DNA of 64,000 nt from Euptelea pleiosperma (GCA_035048495.1 CM068542.1:41569109-41633108); one strand, 5' to 3'. Counted from the stretch's first letter, positions 54,780 through 64,000 are shown. Program-made: numbers and translations. Notes: generated by a model not told the origin, from the letters alone.

Positions 54780-55315
54780 GCTTTGCATTGTTAGTCCCAA
54801 CTACAAATGAAGGAAGGAGGGGGGATTACATCAAGTTGATAGCTGTGGACAATTTTTGTCAAATCCTTATTAGTTGTTTCAATGGAAGGACGAAGAAGAT
54901 GTGGATTGACATGATAAGAAAAGATTCAAAGACACGCCTTAGTAGAAGATATGATTTTAGTAGAATGGAATGATAAAATATGATTCATTTGTCAACCCCA
55001 AATAGTTAGGATAATGTACGGTTGCAACTTGGGCGGGTTGGGTTGGTTTGGGGTCAACTCGATCTTCAAAGTTGTAGGCTATAAAACATAAAACACATTA
55101 ACATAATATAAACATTTATATTTGTTGTTGTGTATTGTTGGGCTCGGGTTAGGTTGGGTTGGGTTGCCCAAAGCCTCAGGCTGAGCCCAATCCGATTTCG
55201 ATTGGGTTGTCAAAATCCATGTACACCGGAGCCCAACCCAAGTGTTGAAGGGTCAACCCAACCAGAGGTTGAACCCGCCCAAATTGCAGCCCTAGGATAA
55301 CGCACTGTAAATGAT
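54780..55315 (+). pseudogene. LINE 3' end, split by a hAT MITE
   Basis: On + the text reads GRTKKMWIDMIRKDSKTRLS and DFSRMEW-like, the plant LINE C-terminus, then CCCCAAATAGTTAGGATAA. The MITE at 55,017-55,294 interrupts, and after it the tail resumes as GGATAACGCACTGTAAATGA followed by a GAT repeat. Without the MITE, the usual 'ATAAGGCT..' plus simple-repeat LINE tail is recovered. Confidence 0.65.
55017..55294. mobile_element. hAT-type MITE (TAGGGCTGCAAC family), 8-bp TSD
   Basis: Ends TACGGTTGCAACTTGGGCGG and CCGCCCAAATTGCAGCCCTA; flanks GGATAATG (55,009-55,016) and GGATAACG (55,295-55,302), 7 of 8 identical. It is 278 bp and disrupts the LINE tail. Confidence 0.8.
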
Positions 55316-55469
55316 GATGATGATGTGACATAGAGTTCCCTATTCAAATTGACCGAGTGCTGTCCACATAGAGTGATCAAAACTCAGAAGGATGTTGCAC
55401 ACTGTACCCACCTCGTCTCACATCTCACATAAAGAGATATGGTTCAATACATTCCTTTGTTGGGACAAA

Positions 55470-55880
55470 TCTATGATACAGATTTCAGTATAAAAATTTT
55501 GATGCAAAATTCCCTCAATCTGCCACGTAGTAGACTCTTTCGGGCCTACTGTCCCTCTGAATCTTTGGCTTACACCTTGATGGACCCACACACCAAAAAA
55601 CTGTGTGATTAGTGATTCCTAGACATTAGATTTGTGCGCTTTTTCATCATGGGCTTGGAACCAACTCATCATAAGCTGGTTCATAAAGGCCCATGATGAA
55701 AAATGCTCAAATCTACGGCTAGAAATCACCAATCACGCTGATTTTTGGTGTGTAGGTCAATCGTAGTGTCGGTTGAACGTTCAGGGTGCAAGTGGGCCCG
55801 AACGAGTCTACAACGTTGCAATTTGTGGATTCTGCATCAAAATTTTAATACAGAAGTCTGCATCAAAGAACAGCCTCCTT
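55470..55880. mobile_element. MITE, relative of the element at 24,918
   Basis: Arms TCAATCTGCCACGTAGTAGA / GAGTCTACAACGTTGCAATT and GTATAAAAATTTTGATGC / GCATCAAAATTTTAATACAG, with CTTTTTCATCATGGGCTTGG / GCCCATGATGAAAAATGCTC inside. The right end reads TCAAAGAACAGCC, as in the 24,918 element (CAAAGAATAGCC). Target duplication not resolved. Confidence 0.65.
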
Positions 55881-55978
55881 AGTTGACTCATCAACACATT
55901 CCTCAGAAAGGGCAGACAGGTGACAAGTTACGATTGGACTTGTAAAATTTGTCACGTATACGTCTTTTTAGAAGGGGT

Positions 55979-56046
55979 TTATTTTCTGTGGCTTGAAAAG
56001 TCACTTCCCACCACATTTTGTGACTTTTCAAGTCACAGAAAATCAA
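55979..56046. repeat. Hairpin, 26-bp arms
   Basis: ATTTTCTGTGGCTTGAAAAG and its inverse CTTTTCAAGTCACAGAAAAT, with one or two mismatches, enclose a 15-nt loop. No promoter or target duplication seen. Confidence 0.7.
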
Positions 56047-56763
56047 CTCATTTAGAACTGCACTGCACTTTAGAATCTTCAAAGTTCAAACCATTCTCTG
56101 AATGTGGCCACACATATGAATGATGCATCCCATCAACAAGATATTTGCAGATCAAACTTTAAATGACTGTGACCATTTGATCTATAGACTTTTCTTTTGA
56201 CCCGATCCCGATATCATTTGACCATCTTAAAGGAAGTGATAGGTGGGATGCTTAGGAACACCGAATTAGGTCGAAATTTGGTGTACATGATCTCCGAGGA
56301 AATATCGAACGGCTCCTCGTTCTCCATCTTGACTCGAGTACATTTCATCACCTTGTCATGCGATTCTCGTGATGAAAACGACGTTCTTGTCCTTTGCTCT
56401 CATGTGAGCTCGAGAGTAGTTCTATTCATGTGACGTGTGTAGTTTTTTTTCTTCGTAAACACGTGATATGTTATCGTTAGGTAGGGGTTTAGGTGTATTT
56501 TTGATAAGTTCAGTTAAAACATACACTTTTATTAATTAATGAATAAGATTAAAAGAAGAAGTGTGGAAGGTTGTAAATTAATAACTTACCCACCGTTAAT
56601 GATGAGAAAAGTCCAATATAATTAGGCCCACCACCGTCCGATTAAATCAATCGGAAAATATTTGACCCATGAAAATGATCATAACGATCTGATCGATATC
56701 ATTATTTTCTATTCGTCGTGAAAAAAAAATCAATAAAAGAAAAGGTGTCTAATGGTTATGGTC
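56047..56763. other. Unassigned, one open stretch on +
   Basis: A 78-codon open stretch at 56,197-56,433 has fairly balanced composition (MTRSRYHLTILKEV, NLVYMISEEISNGSS), but I do not recognise it and no flanking exons are apparent. The rest shows no features. Confidence 0.25.
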
Positions 56764-57155
56764 TAAGGCTAGCAATGATCCAATCCAATCCGAAAAAATC
56801 AGGTCCGGAATTTTATTTTTCGTTATCTGATTGGTACCGGATCGACCTCGTACAAATCTGATATGGACCCGATATCTATACTATATATATCTATACTATA
56901 TATATATATTATATAGATATATTTGATTACATAAATGCATTTAAATACATATTATTAAATATATGCCTAATGAGACTATTTTTATATACATATGGGATCA
57001 GATCGGACCCGAAACCGATCTAATCATATCGGATTGGTTCCGAAACTGAATTTTATTGATCCAATCGGGTCCATATCGATTGGATTTCTTATCGGATTGA
57101 TACCAAATCAGTACCAATCCGACTCGAACTCAATCCATTGCCAGCCCCAGCCCCA
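56764..57155. mobile_element. hAT-type MITE (TAGGGCTGGCAATGG family), perfect 8-bp TSD
   Basis: Left TAAGGCTAGCAATGATCC, right CCATTGCCAGCCCC. Target duplication TTATGGTC at 56,756-56,763 and 57,156-57,163. The interior is a GGATCGG/GATCCGA-rich inverted repeat around a TATATA core. Second family member at 58,975. Confidence 0.82.
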
Positions 57156-57198
57156 TTATGGTCATTGTAACATTGGCACGAGATGCTTGCCCTTCATA

Positions 57199-57418
57199 TG
57201 GTAAAGTGATTGTCAATTATAGTATCAGAGCAGGAGATCTCAGTAGGTTGCAGGTTCAAGTCTCTGCAAAGTGCTGAGGGGGTTGTTATTGAGTTTGTTG
57301 TTTGGCTGTGTGGTCGCTGGTCAGCATTCTGTCTCTATTAGACATGTTAACCATTGGATACACATAGTTATGCCTCCCTCGGACAGCTTAAGCTTTTAGG
57401 GTAAAGTGGTTGTCAACA
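57199..57418 (+). mobile_element. Small LTR element (TRIM-like) remnant
   Basis: A TG..CA stretch at 57,345-57,418 ends GGTAAAGTGGTTGTCAACA. The same end (GGTAAAGTGATTGTCAA) occurs at 57,200, followed by AGTATCAGAGCAGGAG, which resembles an initiator tRNA-Met primer site. This suggests a short 3' LTR, a truncated 5' LTR and about 125 bp between, with no coding capacity. Confidence 0.45.
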
Positions 57419-57786
57419 ATGCATCGTTCATAAGACGGGCCGGGGAACTTAGATCACCCTTTTACTAGGCCCTAGCTTACCAAAAAAGCAAGGAAAAAAT
57501 TAAAAAAAGGGAAAATTTCAGTTAAAACCGTTGAACTGAGAACAGTACTAGTGGGGCTAAGATACTAATCTATGGCTTCTACTGCTCCAATTGACCATCC
57601 CATGTAAAGTTTGCTGCCTTTACAGCTATCTCAATCTTTCTGGGGTTTACTCACTTTTTATTGGTGAAATTCTTTCTTTCTTTGGCAAGAAGGGTGTCGC
57701 CTCGTGCCACACAATGTTGCTTGAGCACAAATGATAGGTGACTTTGATGTCGAGTGAGGTGGAGGACTACATTCTATTTTATATTT

Positions 57787-58100
57787 GCAAATTTAAAAAA
57801 CGTTATAACGGACATTATAGTGCCTTATAACGGTAACGCTTCAAGACCACCGATGTATTTGCTAAAGAAGCGTAAAAATCAGGACTTAATTTTTTCGTTA
57901 TAATGTCGGAGCTATTCATGATTTTATCGTCATTGATGTGCCATTGATGTTATTTCGACAAAAATGAAATAATAATATTTGACTGTTTTTTTACTATAAG
58001 GTGACCCATTATAACGGACATAACCCCTTATAACTGACGTAACGGTAACGGTAACGGTAACGGTAACGTTACCTGTCCATTATAATGGTCCAATTTAAAC
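57787..58100. repeat. Inverted-repeat element with GTTATAACGG motifs
   Basis: AAACGTTATAACGGACATTA on the left is inverted toward CCATTATAATGG on the right. Contains five perfect GTAACG units at 58,039-58,068. Related to 42,000-42,110. Confidence 0.5.
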
Positions 58101-58966
58101 ATGACTGAGCGTTTTCATTGACAAGGGTCCAACCTCATAGGCCCATGCACTAATGAGGTTGTTCTGTGAAGGGCATGGGGATCAAGTGGGACCTAAGACT
58201 GCAACAGAGCTCGATCATGATCACATGGTGCTCTTGCTAGCTGCACCTCTTTCGGAACATCACTCATTTGTTTTATTGTTATAATAAAGAAGTAACCTTT
58301 TTTAAATGCAAGTAGGAAGCATTTAACACGTGCATAATCAAAGTGACACTACGTGATCGTGATCGAGAATTTTTTTTTCTTAGGCCTTGTAATATCAACG
58401 GTCTAAAATGAAAGTCAGGAATCGATGGTTAAATAATGGAGCATGTAGATAATCGATGAGTGAGGAAATATGTAACAGCGCAGGTGCTAAGTTAATATTA
58501 TATAACCTCAAATTCAAGCCCTTGGATAAGAGAATGATGATATCATGGAAAAGTGTACAATGCCTTTGTTTTTTTTTATCCAACGACTTGCATTGAGTTG
58601 GTATTATAATAACGTAGCACCAGACCACTGGATCAGCATCCAAATAATGCTTACCAAAAAAGGAAAAAAAAGGAAAAAAGAAAAAAGAAAAAAGAAGAGA
58701 TCAGTGTCGAAAGAAGACTTTATTCTTACCTCTTTTTTAATCATGGCCACGTGAATGATCCCTTCGATTCTTAAATTTGAGAGAACAAAAAGATTTGTCC
58801 CACTTTTTTTTTAATATTTGCTTTTCTGAATGGATATTTGATAGTGGTTGCACGTGCCACACACATTAAATCTGTTTTTTCTGCCTACTCGAAAAAGAAA
58901 GATAAAAAAGCGCCCTTGCATTTGTTCTCGGCAGGACGTCCTGATGGTTGGTCCCTGCATCAATTA
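58101..58966. other. Non-coding stretch
   Basis: AT-rich with an AAAAAAGG/GAAAAAAG purine run at 58,650-58,700. No gene, RNA or defined element is seen. Confidence 0.45.
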
Positions 58967-58974
58967 GGGCTGTC

Positions 58975-59394
58975 TAGGACTGGCAATGGATCGGATCAAC
59001 TCTGAGATCCGATTCGATCTGAAACAACCGGATCCAAAATTTTATTTTTCGTCATCGGATCGGTTTCGGATCACTGATTGTCGATCTGATCTCTTATTGG
59101 ATCGGTACACCGATCTGATATAGACCCGATATCTAATGTATTATATATATAAATTTATTTATTTAATTGCATTAAGGTCTGTAAATATATATTATTTAAA
59201 TATATGCTTAATGGGATTATACATGTATATATATTATATACATATGATATTGGATCCGATCGGACCCGGAACCGATCTAATCATATTGGATCGGTTCCGG
59301 AACTGGATTTTATTGATCCGATCGGTCCGGATTGATTGGATTTGTTATTAGATCAATACCAATCTGATTCGAACCTGATCGATTGCCAGCCCTA
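58975..59394. mobile_element. hAT-type MITE (TAGGGCTGGCAATGG family), perfect 8-bp TSD
   Basis: Ends TAGGACTGGCAATGGATCGG and GATTGCCAGCCCTA; duplication GGGCTGTC at 58,967-58,974 and 59,395-59,402. The target site is itself the left terminus (AGGGCTGTCGTGATAC) of another hAT MITE that continues to about 59,940. Confidence 0.88.
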
Positions 59395-59940
59395 GGGCTG
59401 TCGTGATACAAGTTGAGGCCTATGGCGAAAGCTCTATATAAGTCATTTTTTATATTTAATATATTAATACATATGGTATTAATTGAAAATTTTAACTCGA
59501 ACCTTTATTTAACAACTATTCTTGATAATCAAAAATCACAGAAAAAAAATTTAGATGCAGAGGACTCTCATGGCCCTACGTAGATCATTTTTTAGGGCAT
59601 GACTGCATGGATGTTCAGCCAGCCTATTGGTGGATAAACACATTAAAAATCAGCTTGATTGATGATTTCTAGCCATTGGATTTACTACCCAAAAAATATG
59701 CTCGAGTCCAACGGCTAAAATCAATCTCAAAAAGTACTAAAATCTATGGCTAGAGATAACTAATAAGGTTGGTTTTTGGTTTGTATATCCAACAAGGAGG
59801 GGACTAAACATCCATCTGGTTTGTGGGCCCAAAAAATGCGCCAGGTAGGGCCACCCGTTATAAGGCCTGGCTGGGGACCTTCTCTCGTCAAGGGGCCTTA
59901 GGCGATCGCCTTAATGGCCTTAAAGTAGAGATGGCCACGT
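59395..59940. mobile_element. hAT-type MITE, partner of 42,907 and 51,135
   Basis: Left GGGCTGTCGTGATACAAGTT, right TAAAGTAGAGATGGCC. The body matches the 51,135 element: TTTAATATATTAATAC, GATCATTTTTTAGGGC and the core module at 59,590. Its true first bases lie at about 58,966, left of the inserted MITE. The outer target duplication is unclear. Confidence 0.65.
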
Positions 59941-60394
59941 GTACAACAATCTCAAAACTTCTAGAAGGAGAAAAAGTAAATAAAAAAAAATTAGCCTAAA
60001 GTTTTGGCGGTATCATCGTAATTAAGACAAATGGAAATCCAACTGTTGACTTGTGGCCACCATGATGTCATTTACCTTCCTTAATGACATCAGATTATCG
60101 AAAGCTAACCGTTTGGAATCTTTGGATTTCCCTTGTTAGTTAAATTATAATAGTACCGGTTCCGTAACTTGGGGAGACGGGGTGCCTCCTCACAAATTTA
60201 TAGGGTCGCAGTGACCACTGACCAGACCGGAAATTGTTTGAACATAGCTTGGATTCCTCTTGCCTGTAAAAGGGAAAAGTGTAAAGTTGCTTTCGAACAT
60301 TCCCACTCTGATATGATTTATGTGAATGGTCGGCGAAGAAAAAGGTATGTAGATCAAATGGTCCCAGTCAATTAATCAAAGAGCGGTGATCACA

Positions 60395-60445
60395 CCCAAC
60401 AGCTGGCACATTTTGATTGGCACTCAAAATGTGCCAGCTGTTGGG
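60395..60445. repeat. Perfect 22-bp stem, 7-nt loop hairpin
   Basis: CCCAACAGCTGGCACATTTT and the following GA (60,395-60,416) are matched exactly by the inverse at 60,424-60,445. Loop TTGGCAC. It resembles a very short foldback element; it is too small to be called a precursor RNA from sequence alone. Confidence 0.8.
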
Positions 60446-60689
60446 CACCACATGCACCCCCCACCGCTCCTATTGAAATTGATTTTTCTTATTAGGGTTG
60501 CTTTCATGAATAAATTGAGGTGCAACTTGATTTAGGTCAGACTGCATGATTGGTCCATGGCCCTCAGAGTCTGAATGAGCCTACGTAGGATCAATTCAAG
60601 GAGGTGGCGGGCGCAATTATAAATGCAGGGGGAGTGACTACCGAAGCACCGTGGTTGGAAGACAATGTGGTCCGTTTCCATGTGCTGTG

Positions 60690-60930
60690 CAATCTGTTAG
60701 TGATTTCTAACTGTTGAATTTGACTCTTTTTATGGAAATATCTATAACCATTGCATTTGAACATCATTTGGAGTACTCAGATCCATGTGTTACAAAAAAA
60801 ACTAATGAGGCTGATTTTTGGTCTGTAAATCCGGATGTGGATGGACTGAACATCCATATGGTCGATGGTCTCTGAGAGTGTTGCATGTGGCTCACACTGT
60901 ATGGTCCACTGGGCCAAACTTTCAAAATAA
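60690..60930. repeat. MITE remnant with core module
   Basis: AATGAGGCTGATTTTTGG, GACTGAACATCCATATGGTC and TTGCATGTGGCTCACACTGT form the right arm; the left arm (AATCTGTTAGTGATTTCTAA) is short. No target duplication. Confidence 0.55.
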
Positions 60931-61384
60931 AGATTCGTTAAAAAAAAAGATATTATAATAGAAATATACATCTAGTTGTATATACAAGCAAGATATAAAA
61001 ATTCTCACGTGATAGATTAGACCTCAAACACCCCCCCTCCAACTTTGAAATTCTTCAAATAAAAGATTTTACTTCCCAAAGTACCATTTTCCTTTGGTTT
61101 GCCCCCCTAGATCAAAACCCTCCGCCCGTGGCGGACCAGGAAGTCCTCCCCCTATAAAATTTAATTTTTTCCAGGCAATTTTATTTGTTTCAGTAGATTG
61201 GCACTGAGATCATCTAATCTAGCTAGTTGATTTATTGGCTTTTAAGATCTCCAAGATTCAAAGATGAGACACATCAGATAGGGACGCCTCCTTGTGTGAG
61301 CCATGGGTATGTACCCTTACATGGATAGAAATCCTACAAACCACGGCAGAAGCGTCATTATGTTCTAGCTTCTTTATTTAATTA

Positions 61385-61555
61385 GAGTAAAACTTCTGTC
61401 ACAAGAAATTGTAAATCACACAATCACAAGCCAATGAGTTCTCGGCAGGTACACAGGTGCTTTTTGCAACGTACCTATGTGCTTTGCTTTGAGGTGTACG
61501 TGCCGAGAACTCATTGGCTGTGATTTGCAACTTTGTTGTGACAGAAGTTTTACTC
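61385..61555. mobile_element. MULE-type foldback MITE, perfect 9-bp TSD, upstream of RKP
   Basis: Ends GAGTAAAACTTCTGTCACA and TGTGACAGAAGTTTTACTC pair perfectly. Long inner arms (ACAAGCCAATGAGTTCTCGG / CCGAGAACTCATTGG) follow. Duplication ATTTAATTA at 61,376-61,384 and 61,556-61,564. 171 bp. Relatives at 48,886 and 42,653. Confidence 0.9.
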
Positions 61556-61569
61556 ATTTAATTATGGTC

Positions 61570-62162
61570 TTATGGCTGTTGACAATCTCTTAAATCCTCT
61601 CCAATCTAACACGTGTAGTTAAGCTTTACGTCACAGCCTCCGCAAATCTCGTTGCATGGTCCCACCTGACATGATCAGCTTAGCCTGATGTCGCACGTGA
61701 CTCGCGTGTTTGTCTTTAGAAAGAGGATGAAATCGAGACAAAAGAGAAACAGTGCATACAGTTCTATAATACGCACAGCGCGCACTACGCATACGGGCTT
61801 GCTGGTAATAGGCATCAGATAAGGCATCTAGGAGGCGCATCGGCAGTACTGTAGCGTAAGCCTGCCACAAAGAATGTTAAATGTATTTTTTGGCGATATA
61901 TTCGCGAGAAAACCAAAACAGCGAGAAATAAGTAAAAATTAGACAAGAGTTTGTTCGGTGTCTGTGAGATATAGGGCCGGCGGTAAGTGGTGTAGGGCCG
62001 TGTCGTGCCGTGAGGCGTGTAGTCAAGTGAGCCACGTCATCCATGGTTTGTTCCACTCAAGATCGACACGTGTCAGTTGACCCCTTTTAGGGTTCTGGTC
62101 AGCGTGTGAGGAGCTGGTTTGCCTGTGTGGTTCGTTAGAGTTCCCGAATTTTGGCGAAAAAC
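61570..62162 (+). promoter_or_regulatory. Presumed promoter region of RKP
   Basis: Lies between the MITE at 61,385 and the RKP leader. GC content rises toward the gene; an open stretch on - (61,631-61,870) matches nothing. No clear TATA box is seen, which is common for housekeeping-type plant genes. Confidence 0.3.
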
Positions 62163-62243
62163 ATGAACGTCTCTCTCTCAATGGCGTCTGCAAACCCTAA
62201 TTTTCTCCCGCCGCCTCCATGGCTTCAAAGGAGCAGAACGTAA
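62163..62243 (+). CDS. Upstream ORF in the RKP leader
   Basis: ATG at 62,163 opens 26 codons (MNVSLSMASANPNFLPPPPW then LQRSRT) and ends TAA at 62,241. It ends before the probable leader intron and overlaps a second ATG at 62,219 in another frame. Upstream ORFs of this kind can lower translation of the main frame. Whether it is within the transcript is inferred. Confidence 0.4.
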   Translation: MNVSLSMASANPNFLPPPPWLQRSRT

Positions 62244-62290
62244 ACACTAATTTTCATCGTCAGTGCGAGATTCCCCGAGCTCCGCCACCT

Positions 62291-62759
62291 GTAAGTACTT
62301 CATATTTCACTCTAAATTTCTTCATTTTCATTGACGAACTTCTCGAATTTAGGTTTTAATCAGAAAGATTCTTGATTGTCTGCTTTTCTGCGTTTGATTT
62401 TAGGTGGTTATCTGCAAATTATGATACTTCTTCCTAATTTATTTGTGAATTTGTGGTTAAATTGTGATTTTATGTTGATTTCGGTCAGCGTTTGCTTTGG
62501 TCGGGAGCGTGCGATTGATCTTCTTTAAGTTTGATTTTTTTTCCCCTTAATTTATTGATGTGCAGGAAATTCTTTATGGATTGATGGGGATATATATCAT
62601 TTTTGTTGGAAATTCGGAGTATGGACAGTAGAGGGGTTGATTTCTAGGGTTTGACGTGTTTTAGTTTGGAATCCATCAGTTTGATTTGGAGAGATATAAT
62701 TGACTCGAGAAGTTTTGGGAATTCTAATTTGATTTTGCTTTTCGGTGTTGGATACTTAG
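62291..62759 (+). other. Probable 5' leader intron of RKP
   Basis: Donor CACCT|GTAAGT at 62,291 and acceptor TACTTAG|GG at 62,759, with a T-rich body. A competing acceptor TGTGCAG lies at about 62,566. The ATG at 62,787 follows the 3' site closely. Confidence 0.5.
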
Positions 62760-62786
62760 GGGAGGAGGCACTCGTCCTCCCCATCA

Positions 62787-64000
62787 ATGGCTGAAGACGG
62801 CCTAAGGATTGGTGGGCTTTCTTCTGGTCTGGCTGTGATATTAACTGGGGAAGATCGAAGAGACGGTCCTCAGAAGACCCATCTTGTTTCCAACTGTGAC
62901 GACATTGGCCACCAACCTGTTGAACGAACTCTTGAGCACATATTTGATCTCCCACACAAATCAATTCATCCATCGACCAACCCAATCGATACTAACTTTG
63001 TCCGCTCTATTTTGAAGAATGAAGTTCTGAAATTTCATGTAAATCTGGATGCGGTCCATAGTAACAGAGATGGAGTATGTATTCTTGATAATGGCTGTGG
63101 ACCCCACACTGTTTCCATCAATGAAGCTAGTGTCTGCGGTGATATCCGGATTTTCAAGCAACCTCTGCTTATAGAGAGCCTAGCTATGTTCAGTAGTGCC
63201 AGGGCAAATGCTTGTGTGTGGAAAGGGAAATGGATGTATGAAGTGATTCTAGAGACTTCTGGAGTACAGCAACTCGGGTGGGCAACCCTTTCATGCCCCT
63301 TCACTGACCATAAGGGCGTAGGAGATGCTGAGGATTCATACGCCTTTGATGGGAGGAGGGTTAGCAAATGGAATAAGGAGGCTGAGACATATGGTCAGTC
63401 ATGGGTTGTTGGTGACGTCATTGGATGTTGCATTGATTTGGACCATGATGAGATTTCATTCTATAGGAATGGTGTCTCTCTTGGGGTGGCATTTGATGGG
63501 GTTCGCAAGATGGGGGCTGGAGTTGGGTATTATCCAGCAATATCTCTTTCTCAAGGTGAGCGTTGTGATTTGAATTTTGGGGCTCGCCCCTTTAAATACC
63601 CGATTGAAGGGTTCCTTCCTCTTCAAGCGCCTCCCTGTCTAAACTCCCTTGCCACTCACTTGCTGCGATGTTTATCAAGGCTGTTGGAACTGCAATGCGT
63701 GGAGAAGGCTGAGTCAACTTCTGTTGAGAAATTGAGAAGATTGAAGAGGTTTCCGTCACTCGAAGAACTTTTTCACCCAATCTCTCGTCTGATCTGCGAG
63801 GAGTTTCTCTCTGCAGTTGACATGGAATTGGGAAGCCCTGAATACGTTGGGTGGGGCCCATTTGTATCGTTCTTGATGGAAGTGTTTGGTACACAGGCAC
63901 CACACAATTATGCGAACTTAGATAGAGTTCTGGATCTTTTTTTAGATTTTCAGGGATCTCATTTGATGTTCCAGCACCTCATCAACGCCCTTTCTTGCAG
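62787..64000 (+). CDS. RKP: E3 ubiquitin ligase RKP (KPC1-related), 5' part
   Basis: Open from ATG 62,787 to the window edge, 404 complete codons, no intron. It starts MAEDGLRIGGLSSGLAVIL, as plant RKP proteins do. CDDIGHQPVERTLEHIF (38-53) follows, then a SPRY domain at about 147-265 (GKWMYEVILETSG, LGWATLSCPF, DSYAFDGRRVSKWN, YGQSWVVGDVIGCCIDLD, ISFYRNGVSLGVAF, YYPAISLSQGE), then helical LLRCLSRLLELQ and HPISRLICEEF. RKP relates to mammalian KPC1, which ubiquitylates cyclin-dependent kinase inhibitors; Arabidopsis RKP acts on KRP/ICK proteins. The C-terminal RING lies beyond the window. An AG at 63,999 may be simple coding sequence. ATG 62,219 would add 33 in-frame residues if the leader intron is spliced. 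Confidence 0.93.
   Translation, partial: MAEDGLRIGGLSSGLAVILTGEDRRDGPQKTHLVSNCDDIGHQPVERTLEHIFDLPHKSIHPSTNPIDTNFVRSILKNEVLKFHVNLDAVHSNRDGVCILDNGCGPHTVSINEASVCGDIRIFKQPLLIESLAMFSSARANACVWKGKWMYEVILETSGVQQLGWATLSCPFTDHKGVGDAEDSYAFDGRRVSKWNKEAETYGQSWVVGDVIGCCIDLDHDEISFYRNGVSLGVAFDGVRKMGAGVGYYPAISLSQGERCDLNFGARPFKYPIEGFLPLQAPPCLNSLATHLLRCLSRLLELQCVEKAESTSVEKLRRLKRFPSLEELFHPISRLICEEFLSAVDMELGSPEYVGWGPFVSFLMEVFGTQAPHNYANLDRVLDLFLDFQGSHLMFQHLINALSC

Noticed and set aside
60395..60445. Rho-independent-type terminator
   Set aside because: The window is plant nuclear DNA, and no U tract follows the hairpin.
63035..63903. 110- and 103-codon open stretches on -
   Set aside because: They lie antisense to the clear RKP coding sequence and have no family match.

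Overview
This is nuclear DNA from a flowering plant. The evidence is spliced genes with GT..AG introns that encode plant-only proteins (CPR5, HIT4, RKP), together with plant LTR retrotransposons, LINE fragments, Helitron-like repeats and very many short inverted-repeat transposons. The species cannot be told from the sequence. Three host genes are well supported. A CPR5 nuclear-envelope protein gene lies on + (26,531-31,057, five exons, 488 aa). A HIT4 heat-tolerance chromatin gene lies convergently on - (32,588-41,706, 14 exons, 349 aa). The 5' part of an RKP/KPC1-type RING E3 ligase gene lies on + (from 62,787, running off the right edge). Two host gene relics are also present: a zinc-binding dehydrogenase/quinone oxidoreductase exon at 18,078-18,363 (-), and an AP2/ERF gene at 52,740-53,105 (+) whose DNA-binding core is read out of frame between two compensating indels.

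Layout. 1-16,632 is retroelement debris. Two blocks (1-4,452 and 12,541-16,632) are tandem arrays of a roughly 765-bp unit cut from the RNase H part of a Tat-type Ty3/gypsy polyprotein, read on -. They flank an 8-kb mosaic of Copia, chromovirus, Tat-type gypsy and LINE fragments. About 2.3 kb of this mosaic (4,453-6,815 and 8,316-10,640) is duplicated, and each copy carries a head-to-head pair of Copia LTRs. 16,633-21,250 holds the dehydrogenase relic and low-information DNA. 21,280-26,430 and 41,900-62,000 are dense in small TIR elements. Many still have exact target-site duplications (9 bp, Mutator type; 8 bp, hAT type), and several are nested in one another. 43,856-46,740 is an end-to-end chain of Helitron-like units.

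The host genes do not form an operon or shared pathway. CPR5 (immunity and cell-death control), HIT4 (heat-induced chromatin decondensation) and RKP (cell-cycle inhibitor turnover) are independent genes separated by transposon-rich DNA. I found no CRISPR array, rRNA or intact tRNA gene, and no evident new multi-gene system. The most unusual signals are the RNase H-derived satellite, the inverted-LTR/chimeric ORF duplication, a roughly 100-bp core module shared by MITEs of different TIR superfamilies, the Helitron concatemer and the doubly frameshifted ERF.
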